A stretch of 64,000 nucleotides of DNA from Chryseobacterium sp. FH2. Lineage in GTDB: Bacteria; Bacteroidota; Bacteroidia; Flavobacteriales; Weeksellaceae. Numbering within the stretch: the stretch's first letter is position 1; the number at the start of each line of letters is the position of its first letter. Positions 36,888-44,512 of this stretch are shown here, in pieces. Where the stretch lies: the NCBI RefSeq assembly GCF_001045455.1, contig NZ_LFNE01000001.1:124001-188000 (forward strand), in the 5' to 3' direction. The notes below the pieces were generated by a model that made no database searches, was not told where the DNA came from, and saw only the letters and a program-made list of their open reading frames with translations. The position numbers and the translations under genes are program-made.

Positions 36888-38297
36888 ATGAAAGTTGAAC
36901 AAATATATACGGGTTGTCTGGCACAGGGCGCCTATTATATTGTATCAGAAAATGAAGCTGCAATTATAGATCCTTTAAGAGAAGTAAAACCTTATCTGGA
37001 TCGCCTGGAAAAAGATAATGTAACTTTAAAATACATCTTTGAAACACATTTCCATGCAGATTTTGTTTCAGGTCATTTGGATTTAAGCAAAAAAACCGGA
37101 GCTCCGGTTGTATACGGGCCAACCGCACAGCCTGAGTTTGATGCAATTATCGCGGAAGACAATCAGATTTTCGAAATCGGAAAAATAAAAATAAAAGCGC
37201 TTCATACCCCAGGCCATACAATGGAAAGTACCACTTATCTTTTAATTGACGAAAACGGTATTGAAACAGCAATTTTCACTGGAGACACTTTATTCTTAGG
37301 AGATGTAGGAAGGCCTGATCTTGCCCAGAAAGCAACCAATCTTACCCAAGAAGACCTTGCGGGGATTTTATATGATAGCCTTCAAAACAAAATTATGCCT
37401 TTGGATGACAGTGTAACCGTTTACCCTGCTCATGGTGCGGGTTCTGCTTGTGGAAAAAATATGCAGAAAGAAACGGTAGATCTTTTAGGAAACCAAAAAA
37501 GAACCAATTATGCTCTAAACCAGCCGGACAAAGAGTCTTTTGTAAGAGAAGTTCTTGACGGGTTAACTGCTCCACCAAAATATTTCGGAATGAACGTTGC
37601 CATGAATAAAGGCGGCTATGAAAGTCTTGATATTGTTATGGATAAAGGTTTAACACCTGTTTCTGTGGATGATTTCGAGGCATATGCAGAAGAAACCGGA
37701 GCTTTAATTTTAGATACAAGAAGTCCTGCTGAATTTTATAAAGGATTTATTCCCAATTCAATCAATATCGGTTTGAAAGGGGATTTTGCTCCTTGGGTCG
37801 GTACTCTAATCGTTGATGTAAAACATCCTTTACTATTAATCGTTGATGAAGGAACGGAAGAAGAAGCTATTACAAGGTTAAGCAGAGTTGGCTTTGATAA
37901 TGTTTTGGGCTATTTAAAAGGTGGTTTTGAAGCATGGAAAGACGGAGGAAAGGAAATTGACGAAGTTAAAAGAATTTCCCCATCAGAGTTTGCTGAACAG
38001 TTCACAGAAAATTCTAAAGTAATAGATGTAAGAAAACTGACAGAATATTCTGCAGAACATATCGATAATGCATTTAATAAACCTTTAGACACCATTAGTG
38101 ATTGGGTAAAATCAATTGATGATTCAGAACATTTTTTCCTTCACTGTGCAGGCGGATACAGAAGCATGATTGCGGCAAGCATCCTTAATTCACACGGAAT
38201 CAGGAATTTTACTGAAATAGAAGGCGGATTCAACGGAATCAAAAAAACAGAAAAATTTCCGACCTCGGACTTCGTCTGCCAATCAAAAACAGTGTAA
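36888..38297 (+). CDS. Metallo-beta-lactamase/double-rhodanese fusion (persulfide dioxygenase-like)
   Basis: 469 residues. Residues 1-250 are a glyoxalase II-type MBL domain with THFHADFVSGH, the GHTMEST histidine, TGDTLFLGD and YPAHGAG, the pattern of ETHE1/persulfide dioxygenase and CstB proteins. Two rhodanese domains follow. The first (about 265-360) lacks a catalytic cysteine (LLLIVDEGTEEE). The second (about 365-465) has it in FLHCAGGYRSM. The enzyme probably oxidises glutathione- or low-molecular-weight persulfides and passes sulfane sulfur to its rhodanese site. It starts a sulfur operon with a rhodanese lipoprotein and a thioredoxin. Confidence 0.9.
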   Translation: MKVEQIYTGCLAQGAYYIVSENEAAIIDPLREVKPYLDRLEKDNVTLKYIFETHFHADFVSGHLDLSKKTGAPVVYGPTAQPEFDAIIAEDNQIFEIGKIKIKALHTPGHTMESTTYLLIDENGIETAIFTGDTLFLGDVGRPDLAQKATNLTQEDLAGILYDSLQNKIMPLDDSVTVYPAHGAGSACGKNMQKETVDLLGNQKRTNYALNQPDKESFVREVLDGLTAPPKYFGMNVAMNKGGYESLDIVMDKGLTPVSVDDFEAYAEETGALILDTRSPAEFYKGFIPNSINIGLKGDFAPWVGTLIVDVKHPLLLIVDEGTEEEAITRLSRVGFDNVLGYLKGGFEAWKDGGKEIDEVKRISPSEFAEQFTENSKVIDVRKLTEYSAEHIDNAFNKPLDTISDWVKSIDDSEHFFLHCAGGYRSMIAASILNSHGIRNFTEIEGGFNGIKKTEKFPTSDFVCQSKTV

Positions 38298-38307
38298 AAA
38301 CCAGATA

Positions 38308-38685
38308 ATGAAAGGAAAGATTTTTGGAATTATTTTTGCATCAGTTTTAATACTAAGTGCCTGCAAAACAGCACGTGTAGCAGAAGCGCCAAAAGCTGAC
38401 ATCAGAGAAGTTATCAACAATTCGGATGTGACTTTGGTAGATGTAAGAATTCCTGAACAATATGCAGAAGGAACCGCAAAAAATGCTATCAATATCCCTT
38501 TAGCTGATATTCAGAATAAAGCTCCATCTCTTCAGGGTAAAAAGGTAGTGGTATTTTGCAACAAAGGAATTCAGGCAGATAAAGCTGTTGAAATTTTAAA
38601 GAAAAATGGTATAGAAGCTTATGATGGTACAAGCTGGAAAAACGTAAAAGCCATTCAGGATGAAAAATCAGCTAAAAATAAATAA
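38308..38685 (+). CDS. Rhodanese-like lipoprotein
   Basis: 125 residues. The signal peptide and lipobox (LILSACKTA, Cys19) anchor it in an outer or inner membrane leaflet facing the periplasm. One rhodanese domain has ADIREVINNSDVTLVDVR and the active-site loop VVFCNKGIQADKA with the catalytic Cys. It starts 10 bases after the MBL-rhodanese gene and is likely co-translated. The periplasmic location suggests it handles sulfane sulfur outside the cytoplasm. Confidence 0.85.
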   Translation: MKGKIFGIIFASVLILSACKTARVAEAPKADIREVINNSDVTLVDVRIPEQYAEGTAKNAINIPLADIQNKAPSLQGKKVVVFCNKGIQADKAVEILKKNGIEAYDGTSWKNVKAIQDEKSAKNK

Positions 38686-38751
38686 AATCAGCGTTTAGTT
38701 TATTCAGTTTAACGTTAACCTTTACACTTTAAAGTATTAAAAATAATAACT

Positions 38752-39051
38752 ATGTCACAAAAATTTCAAGAAATTATCGATTCAGAAAGACCTGTTTTAA
38801 TCGACTTTTTTGCAACCTGGTGCCAGCCGTGTAAAGTTCAGTCATCGGTTTTGACAACTGTAAAAGAAAACATTGGTGAAGGAGCCCGGATTATCAAAGT
38901 AGATATTGACCAATATCCTGCTTTGGCAAATCAGTACGGAGTGCGCGGAGTACCCACATTGGCTATCTTCAAAAAAGGAGAAATGCTTTGGAAGGAAAGC
39001 GGTGTACATGACGTCAATACGTTGACACAACTTTTACAACAATATTCTTAA
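38752..39051 (+). CDS. Thioredoxin
   Basis: 99 residues, the size of a minimal thioredoxin without signal peptide. The active site is FFATWCQPCKVQ at about residues 21-32 (CQPC rather than the common CGPC), and the cis-proline is in GVRGVPTLAIFKKGE. Its place behind two rhodanese genes suggests it reduces persulfide or disulfide intermediates of that pathway. Terminator directly downstream. Confidence 0.92.
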   Translation: MSQKFQEIIDSERPVLIDFFATWCQPCKVQSSVLTTVKENIGEGARIIKVDIDQYPALANQYGVRGVPTLAIFKKGEMLWKESGVHDVNTLTQLLQQYS

Positions 39052-39053
39052 AG

Positions 39054-39077
39054 CTGTGATTTTTCACAGTTTTTTTA
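39054..39077 (+). terminator. Terminator of the rhodanese-thioredoxin operon
   Basis: A 6-bp stem CTGTGA/TCACAG (39054-39059 with 39064-39069) with a 4-base loop and a run of seven T, directly after the thioredoxin stop codon. Confidence 0.7.
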
Positions 39078-39109
39078 TTTGCACTTCCCACAGATTTCAC
39101 GGCTTTTAC

Positions 39110-39862
39110 CTATAATTCAATAGAAAAAGAATCTCTATCATTCAAAAATTGGAAATGGTTCCTGAAAGCTTTCAGTTCATCCAAATTTAATTCAGCGGAA
39201 ATAATGTTCCCGTTTTTCTGTGACATTTCTGTTCCGTCTGCAAAAAAGCAATGCGAACTTTCCTGATAAAAAAGATGATTCCCGTCTGTCCCAATCCTGT
39301 TTAAACCAAAAACGAAAGACAAATTCTCGATTGCTCTCGCTTTTAGCAAATGTTCCCAAGCCCCCACTCTTTTTTCCGGCCAGTTGGCAACATATAAAAC
39401 AGCATCATAATCATCATCATTTCTTGCAAAAACAGGAAAACGCAGGTCATAACAAACCTGCAGTAAGATTCTGAACCCATTATAATTGACAATTACTCTC
39501 TCTTTTCCGGGTGTATACACTTTATCCTCTCCCGAAAAAGAAAACAAATGTCTTTTATCATAAAAATCAATGGTAGAATCAGGCTGTACAAAATACATTC
39601 TGTTGTAGAAATTACCCTTGTTTTCTATTGGCGCACTTCCACAAAAAGCAGCGTTTTTTTCTTTCGCCATTCTCTTTAAAAATTCTAAAGATTCCTGATT
39701 TTTATCTGAAACCTCAGCCGCATCCATACAAAAACCCGTTGAAAACATTTCAGGAAGAAGAAATAAATCTGCCTCTTGACTTTGAAGCTGTTTTTCTATC
39801 AATTCAAAATTTTCTAATTTATTTTTCCAGATAATATCTAAATTCAGTCCTGTGATTTTCAT
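39110..39862 (-). CDS. Nitrilase-superfamily amidase (omega-amidase-like)
   Basis: 250 residues. The Glu-Lys-Cys triad of the superfamily is visible: FLLPEMFSTGF (Glu, ~42), DKRHLFSFSGE (Lys, ~102) and LLQVCYDLRFP (Cys, ~137). Length and the YDLRFPVFARN segment fit the YafV/omega-amidase branch, which hydrolyses alpha-ketoglutaramate and related repair metabolites. Cytoplasmic; convergent with the thioredoxin operon. Confidence 0.88.
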   Translation of the reverse strand: MKITGLNLDIIWKNKLENFELIEKQLQSQEADLFLLPEMFSTGFCMDAAEVSDKNQESLEFLKRMAKEKNAAFCGSAPIENKGNFYNRMYFVQPDSTIDFYDKRHLFSFSGEDKVYTPGKERVIVNYNGFRILLQVCYDLRFPVFARNDDDYDAVLYVANWPEKRVGAWEHLLKARAIENLSFVFGLNRIGTDGNHLFYQESSHCFFADGTEMSQKNGNIISAELNLDELKAFRNHFQFLNDRDSFSIEL

Positions 39863-39965
39863 AAACTTTGGTAAAAAACTTCAATAAAAATACGATTTTC
39901 CATTGATTTCGGTTCTATTTTTGATACGAATGTTTTTTAGTAATAACATTAAAAATGTAAAATTT

Positions 39966-40406
39966 ATGAAGAAATTGGTTTTTATGTTCATGATGATCTT
40001 TCTGGGAGCAGCCGTAAATGCTCAGGCCTGGACGGGAAAAGGAGATCAGAAAATTCAGTTAGGACTTAATGCTTGGGGATACGGAACGGGAGTTACGGGA
40101 ACTTATGATTATGGTTTAAACAAACTTTTATCTATCGGAGGAGGTCTGAATGCCTATTTTGACGGATATAAAGATAACGACAAAGACAATAGAGTTTTTA
40201 TTTTCGGAAGATTGAATTTCCACTTGCAGGATGCTTTAGATCTGCCTTCAAAATGGGACATCTATCCAGGAGTTGATTTGGGAGTTTTAGGGAAAGATTT
40301 CGGAATTGGGGCTCACATCGGGGCTCGTTATTATTTTACGGACAAATTCGGAGTTTTTGCAGAAGTAGGAAACAATGGCAGTCTCGGAGTTTCTTTCAAT
40401 TTGTAG
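39966..40406 (+). CDS. Small outer-membrane beta-barrel-like protein (DUF6646-like)
   Basis: 146 residues from Met at 39966, which opens the signal peptide (LVFMFMMIFLGAAVNAQA); the frame extends upstream to 39903 but without signal character. The mature part alternates aromatic and glycine residues in amphipathic strands (IQLGLNAWGYGTGVTGTYDY; DIYPGVDLGVLGKDFGIG) and ends in aliphatic FNL, as outer-membrane barrels do. It resembles the flavobacterial DUF6646 group. Function unknown. Confidence 0.75.
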   Translation: MKKLVFMFMMIFLGAAVNAQAWTGKGDQKIQLGLNAWGYGTGVTGTYDYGLNKLLSIGGGLNAYFDGYKDNDKDNRVFIFGRLNFHLQDALDLPSKWDIYPGVDLGVLGKDFGIGAHIGARYYFTDKFGVFAEVGNNGSLGVSFNL

Positions 40407-40427
40407 AAAAACATTACATTATATGAC

Positions 40428-40456
40428 AAAGCTTCTCGTTTCGGGGAGCTTTTTTA
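40428..40456 (+). terminator. Terminator after the barrel-protein gene
   Basis: A 10-bp stem (40428-40437 with 40443-40452, two G-T pairs) with a 5-base loop and six T, about 22 bases after the stop. Confidence 0.7.
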
Positions 40457-40487
40457 TTTGGCATAGTTTTGATAATTGTTACCTTTG
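40457..40487 (+). promoter_or_regulatory. Promoter of rseP (TTTG and TAnnTTTG boxes)
   Basis: TTTG at 40457-40460 and TACCTTTG at 40480-40487 are separated by 19 bases, the canonical Bacteroidetes spacing. The -7 box is 25 bases before the rseP ATG. Confidence 0.7.
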
Positions 40488-40511
40488 CAAATTAAAATTT
40501 AAAACATATTA

Positions 40512-41861
40512 ATGGAAATAGCAATCAAACTCTTTCAATTCATATTAAGTATTTCTATTTTGGTAGTTCTACACGAATTGGGGCATTTTTTACCCGCAAA
40601 ATGGTTTAAGACCAAAGTAGAAAAATTTTACCTGTTCTTCGATCCTTGGTTTTCGATCGCAAAAAAGAAAATCGGTGAGACAGAATACGGCATCGGTTGG
40701 CTTCCTTTCGGAGGTTATGTAAAAATCGCCGGAATGGTAGACGAAAGTATGGATACTGAGCAGTTGAAACAGCCCGCTCAACCGTGGGAATTTAGATCAA
40801 AACCAGCTTGGCAGAGATTAATTATTATGCTTGGAGGAGTTACGGTAAACTTTTTCCTGGCTTGGCTGATTTACAGTTGTCTTTCTTTATTTAATGGAGA
40901 AATGTATACTGACCTTACCAAATTCAACAACGGCATCGGAGTAACTGAAGCCGGTAAAAAAATGGGGTTCCAAAGTGGTGACAAAATTGTAAGCATCGAC
41001 GGAAAACCTGCTGAAAGATTGGAAAATGCTTCTATCAATATTCTTTTGGGCGACAATGTAACTGTATTGAGAAACGGACAGGAAGTTACTTTCCCGGTAA
41101 ACAAAGATGGTGTTGCCGATGTTTTAAAACAAAAAGAGGCAAAACTATACATCACGCCAAGAATCCCAATGGTTATTGATTCTTTGGTGACTCCTACTGC
41201 TAAAGCCTCAGGTTTGGTTAAAGGAGATAAAGTAATTTCGATCAATGGAAAACAGACTCCCTTCTTCGATGAAGTTGGAGAAACCTTAAATGAAAATAAA
41301 GGAAAAACTATCAATATTGAAGTTTTAAGAAACGGAAAAGTGGAAAATGTTTCGGCAGCTGTTGACAAAAATGGAAAATTGGGTGTTGGAGTTGATCAAA
41401 AGAGTCTTGCAAGTGTAATTACTGATAAAAAATATACTTTTGGAGAAGCAATTCCAAGAGGATTTGTAAGAACTATTGAGGCTTTGACTATGCAGGTAAA
41501 GCAATTCAAGATTATGTTTAATTCTAAAATCCAAGGATATAAAAATGTAGGTGGCCCAATTGCTATCGTAAAAAACATGCCTGTTGACAAAGCCGCAGAC
41601 GGCAGTATCGGGATCAACTGGCCGGCTTTCTGGAGTTTTACAGCAATGTTTTCGGTTTGGTTGGCATTTTTGAACTTAATTCCCATTCCGGGACTTGATG
41701 GAGGGCACGTTATTTTCACGTTATATGAAATAATTGTTGGGAAGCCAGTGCCTCAAAAAGTGTTGGAAAATGCACAAATGATTGGGGTTATCTTCCTGTT
41801 AGGCTTGATGTTACTGATTTTCGGAACAGACATCTTCAAAATCTTTACAGGGAAATTATAA
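40512..41861 (+). CDS. rseP: Site-2 membrane metalloprotease RseP
   Basis: 449 residues. The zinc motif HELGH is at about residues 22-26 in the first membrane helix. The C-terminal metal aspartate is in NLIPIPGLDGGHV (about 390-402). Two PDZ-like regions lie between (GFQSGDKIVSIDGKPAE and GLVKGDKVISINGKQTP). It cleaves membrane-bound substrates, classically anti-sigma factors, inside the inner membrane. It has its own promoter and is followed by tRNA genes. Confidence 0.95.
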   Translation: MEIAIKLFQFILSISILVVLHELGHFLPAKWFKTKVEKFYLFFDPWFSIAKKKIGETEYGIGWLPFGGYVKIAGMVDESMDTEQLKQPAQPWEFRSKPAWQRLIIMLGGVTVNFFLAWLIYSCLSLFNGEMYTDLTKFNNGIGVTEAGKKMGFQSGDKIVSIDGKPAERLENASINILLGDNVTVLRNGQEVTFPVNKDGVADVLKQKEAKLYITPRIPMVIDSLVTPTAKASGLVKGDKVISINGKQTPFFDEVGETLNENKGKTINIEVLRNGKVENVSAAVDKNGKLGVGVDQKSLASVITDKKYTFGEAIPRGFVRTIEALTMQVKQFKIMFNSKIQGYKNVGGPIAIVKNMPVDKAADGSIGINWPAFWSFTAMFSVWLAFLNLIPIPGLDGGHVIFTLYEIIVGKPVPQKVLENAQMIGVIFLLGLMLLIFGTDIFKIFTGKL

Positions 41862-41888
41862 TATTTTTGAAAAATTTCTTAAAAATAT

Positions 41889-41919
41889 TTGTGGAGTATA
41901 AATATTCGTCCTATATTTG
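41889..41919 (+). promoter_or_regulatory. Promoter of the first tRNA-Asn
   Basis: TTG at 41889-41891 and TATATTTG at 41912-41919 with a 20-base gap; the -7 box ends 22 bases before the tRNA. Confidence 0.75.
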
Positions 41920-41941
41920 CACCACTTAAAACAAAGGACAT

Positions 41942-42018
41942 TCCTCCTTAGCTCAGTTGGTTAGAGCATCTGACTGTTAATCAGAGGGTCGCTGGTTCGA
42001 GCCCAGCAGGAGGAGCCA
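41942..42018 (+). tRNA. tRNA-Asn (GTT), copy 1, with encoded CCA
   Basis: The 74-base cloverleaf has acceptor TCCTCCT/AGGAGGA, D-arm TTAGCTCAGTTGGTTAGAGC, anticodon stem CTGACT-GTT-A.., and T-arm GCTGG-TTCGAGC-CCAGC. Discriminator G is at 42015 and CCA at 42016-42018. Confidence 0.97.
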
Positions 42019-42020
42019 AG

Positions 42021-42050
42021 AAAAGACTTACAAAATGTAAGTCTTTTTTT
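42021..42050 (+). terminator. Terminator after tRNA-Asn copy 1
   Basis: An 11-bp stem (AAAAGACTTAC, 42021-42031, with 42037-42047) with a 5-base loop and a T-run. Confidence 0.85.
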
Positions 42051-42148
42051 ATTTAAAATTTACACAATCTTAAAATGCTGAAAAATAAATAAGTAGCCCC
42101 CAAAGTCCTGCTATCACGAGAAAAATTTAATTATTTACAATTAAAAAT

Positions 42149-42179
42149 TTGCTTGATATTAATATTCATATTATATTTG
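42149..42179 (+). promoter_or_regulatory. Promoter of the second tRNA-Asn
   Basis: TTG at 42149-42151 and TATATTTG at 42172-42179, again with a 20-base gap, the same architecture as copy 1. Confidence 0.75.
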
Positions 42180-42202
42180 CATCACTAAAACAAAAGAAAA
42201 AT

Positions 42203-42276
42203 TCCTCCTTAGCTCAGTTGGTTAGAGCATCTGACTGTTAATCAGAGGGTCGCTGGTTCGAGCCCAGCAGGAGGAG
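42203..42276 (+). tRNA. tRNA-Asn (GTT), copy 2, without encoded CCA
   Basis: The 74 bases are identical to copy 1, but the sequence after the discriminator is CTT instead of CCA. Separate promoter and terminator. Confidence 0.97.
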
Positions 42277-42288
42277 CTTGATTGTCAG

Positions 42289-42322
42289 AGAGTTACATAA
42301 TTAAAAACTGTAACTCTTTTTT
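42289..42322 (+). terminator. Terminator after tRNA-Asn copy 2
   Basis: An 8-bp stem AGAGTTAC/GTAACTCT (42289-42296 with 42310-42317) followed by TTTTT. Confidence 0.8.
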
Positions 42323-42919
42323 ATTTGCACAAAATTTGCATGAAAAATCAGCATTTTAATATCTTTTTCAATATTCTATTTGCATAATCCTTGCACAAAC
42401 TCTAAAATTTCAATTCAAAATCTTTAACTAACAAAGACACACAAACTTTAACAAAACAGCCTAAAAACACTATCTAATACTGTCAAACTCAACCTACATC
42501 AAATACAGGCTGAAATAAGACTAAAACACACAAATAACCACTGATAAAAAAGAAAAACAAATCCACAAGACCGCACCAAAACAAAAATAACTGCCAAAAA
42601 AGCTTTAAATAAGTAAGGGGGGCGGGAGAAAAAAACCATTTTGACCCATAGGGGTATTTGATAAGGTAGGGAGAGTTTTTACACCTATAATATATTTTCA
42701 GGTACAGAATTGTTGTAAATTCTACTATAAAGGATTGTTTTGATTTTTTAAACTTTCTATATGGGGTAAATTGGCTGATATATATTCACCGCTTCCTCTC
42801 CGACTGTATTTCATATTAAAAAAAATATCGAGGGATAAAAAAAACAACTTACCTCACACAATTACAAAAATTCATATCTTAGTGGCTCAAATTTTATCGA
42901 AAAAATATAAGCGTTAGCT
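42323..42919. other. Gene-free, strand-skewed left part of the accessory region
   Basis: No credible reading frame. 42400-42610 is strikingly rich in A and C on the plus strand with few G. It is followed by a G-run (GGGGGGCGGGAG near 42618) and TTTTGACCCATAGGGGTA. TTTGCA/TTGCAC occurs several times between 42325 and 42395. It looks like the end of a decayed mobile element, but I recognise no attachment site or transfer origin. Confidence 0.4.
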
Positions 42920-43117
42920 TTTATTGTGTTTATAGAAATCTGACAGTTTCAAATCGTACTACACAATAAATGGGTAATGCTCATGCCATAGGCGTGGGCT
43001 TTCCTATTTGTGGTACAAGGTTTTGTCAGAACCTCTATAAGCAAATATGGTTAAGTTCCACGCTGTTTGCTTTTATTAACCTTTCACTTTAGGGACTGAG
43101 TGATACAAAAAATCACT
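42920..43117 (+). ncRNA. Run of consecutive hairpins: candidate structured leader RNA
   Basis: Five helices follow one another. P1 TTTATTGTGT/ACACAATAAA (42920-42929 with 42961-42970, perfect 10 bp). P2 GCTCATGCC/GGCGTGGGC (42979-42987 with 42991-42999, two G-T pairs, ATA loop). P3 AGGTT/AACCT (43018-43022 with 43030-43034). P4 AAGCAAA/TTTGCTT (43039-43045 with 43066-43072, inner TGG/CCA). P5 AGTGAT/ATCACT (43099-43104 with 43112-43117), ending one base before the ATG at 43119. I do not recognise a known RNA family. It could be a riboswitch-like leader, an independent RNA, or a repeated element. Confidence 0.5.
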
Positions 43118-43118
43118 T

Positions 43119-43520
43119 ATGAAAAAAGTATTATTATCAGGAGCAATGGTACTGTTAAGTACTTTCTGTTATTCTCAAAACTATTATTTCTACAATAGAC
43201 AGGAAAGTATAAAATATTCAGACAGCTACGGGCAAACACAATACAAAGTCACTTCAAATGATACTTCAACCTACAAATTTTATTTTGAAGTATCTACCGA
43301 TGGAAGAGCAACTCAACTTTTTACAGTTTATAAAAATGGTGAGGAAATGTATTGGGCTGCTGAATTAAAAAAATCAGACTACAAAGAGGTTGCAGGTAAG
43401 ATTTTTAAACAATCATTATACTATAACACGGCATCCAAAGAAAACATTTACGTGTTTATCTCTCAGGATTACAAGAGAATTATTGTTATGTCAAGTGATG
43501 GAATAGCTGAATATTATTAA
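43119..43520 (+). CDS. Small secreted protein of unknown function
   Basis: 133 residues. The signal peptide is MKKVLLSGAMVLLSTFCYSQ (cleavage about residue 20). The mature part is rich in Tyr, Ser and Thr and predicted beta-stranded (YKVTSNDTSTYKFYFEVS; LFTVYKNGEEMYWAAE; ENIYVFISQDYKRIIVMS). No family recognised. Its start codon abuts hairpin P5 of the structured element, so translation may be controlled by it. One base separates its stop from the next small gene. Confidence 0.8.
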   Translation: MKKVLLSGAMVLLSTFCYSQNYYFYNRQESIKYSDSYGQTQYKVTSNDTSTYKFYFEVSTDGRATQLFTVYKNGEEMYWAAELKKSDYKEVAGKIFKQSLYYNTASKENIYVFISQDYKRIIVMSSDGIAEYY

Positions 43521-43521
43521 G

Positions 43522-43623
43522 ATGGAAAAGAAAATAATTCAGATTGACCGCAATATACCTAAATCAATTCTGATAGGTTTTGTATTAGCATTCGTAACGG
43601 TATTTGCAATTGAACACTTTTAG
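43522..43623 (+). CDS. 33-residue single-pass membrane protein
   Basis: Short frame starting one base after the previous stop codon. A basic N-terminus (MEKKIIQIDRNIPKS) is followed by a hydrophobic segment (ILIGFVLAFVTVFAI) and EHF at the end. The tight spacing, the sensible topology and the positive-inside N-terminus argue for a real gene, too short for routine gene callers. No known family. Confidence 0.55.
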   Translation: MEKKIIQIDRNIPKSILIGFVLAFVTVFAIEHF

Positions 43624-43624
43624 T

Positions 43625-43780
43625 ACATTTTCATATATCCCAAATTTGAATATCCCAAATACCAATAATAACGGAAAGATCATTTTGAGTGGAACTTATG
43701 ACCCAACCACAACACCAGTAGCTACATTACATCAAATAACACCTTTCGGAACAAGGATAGACCTCCTACAAACGGAATGA
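43625..43780 (+). pseudogene. C-terminal remnant of an unrecognised protein
   Basis: A frame open for about 60 codons without a start, ending at TGA 43778-43780. It reads like real protein from about 43649 (IPNTNNNGKIILSGTYD, then ATLHQITPFGTRIDLL). Most likely the tail of a gene whose front was lost. Identity unknown; chance openness is possible. Confidence 0.4.
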
Positions 43781-43909
43781 TGTGTAGTGAGCTTATGATT
43801 GAAGGTTCGGATTTTAAGCTACTCTAATAAAGGCTTGTTATTTGCAAAATCCGTATTCAGTGATTACAAATATTTACTGCTGTTTTGGTTAATTTACTCA
43901 CTAATTACA

Positions 43910-44500
43910 ATGTTTTTCAAAAAATACAGATTAAAGGTTTTGATTCTCATATTACCAACTTTAAGCATCAGTTGTGACAAGACTAAACAAGAGCCAATAG
44001 AAAGCTGTATAAGACCTTTAGACACCGCAAAAACCAACTCAAACAACACAAATATAACAACGCCTCAAAACACATTTAAAACAGCCGTAAAACACTCGTT
44101 TATAGTCTTTAAAGTAAAAGATAAATACTTCGGGAAAGAATCTGTAATTGTAACAGGAATCTTTAACACTCCCAGCCAACTGTCAAAAGACGAGGAATAC
44201 ATGATTTTAGACGATGCACAGGCTAAATGCTACGCATATCTATTCGACAAAAACATTCTTGAAAGATACATGATGCGGTTTGATACATACACAGAAGCAA
44301 GTCAGGAAAAAGAAAGAGTTTCTAAAATCCGAAATACTACCAATAGCCAAACTCCAAAAATTATGACTAAAGAAGAACAGAAACAGGCTATTAAAGAACC
44401 TAAAAGTATTACACCCGAAGAATGGGAGGAAGCAAAAAGATTGCAAACTGAATTTGAAGTTTGGGAAAACGACCAAAAAAGAAACAACAATTATAACTAA
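43910..44500 (+). CDS. Lipoprotein of unknown function
   Basis: I place the start at Met 43910 because it gives a perfect lipoprotein signal (basic FFKKYRLK, hydrophobic LILILPTLSISC, Cys at residue 22). The frame extends to 43799 with a further hydrophobic stretch that is probably not translated. 196 residues. After a Thr/Asn-rich spacer there is a small globular part (KHSFIVFKVKDKYFGKESV). The C-terminus is highly charged (KSITPEEWEEAKRLQTEFEV). No family recognised. It is in the accessory region, 12 bases before a broken gene. Confidence 0.7.
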   Translation: MFFKKYRLKVLILILPTLSISCDKTKQEPIESCIRPLDTAKTNSNNTNITTPQNTFKTAVKHSFIVFKVKDKYFGKESVIVTGIFNTPSQLSKDEEYMILDDAQAKCYAYLFDKNILERYMMRFDTYTEASQEKERVSKIRNTTNSQTPKIMTKEEQKQAIKEPKSITPEEWEEAKRLQTEFEVWENDQKRNNNYN

Positions 44501-44512
44501 TATCAATTTATT

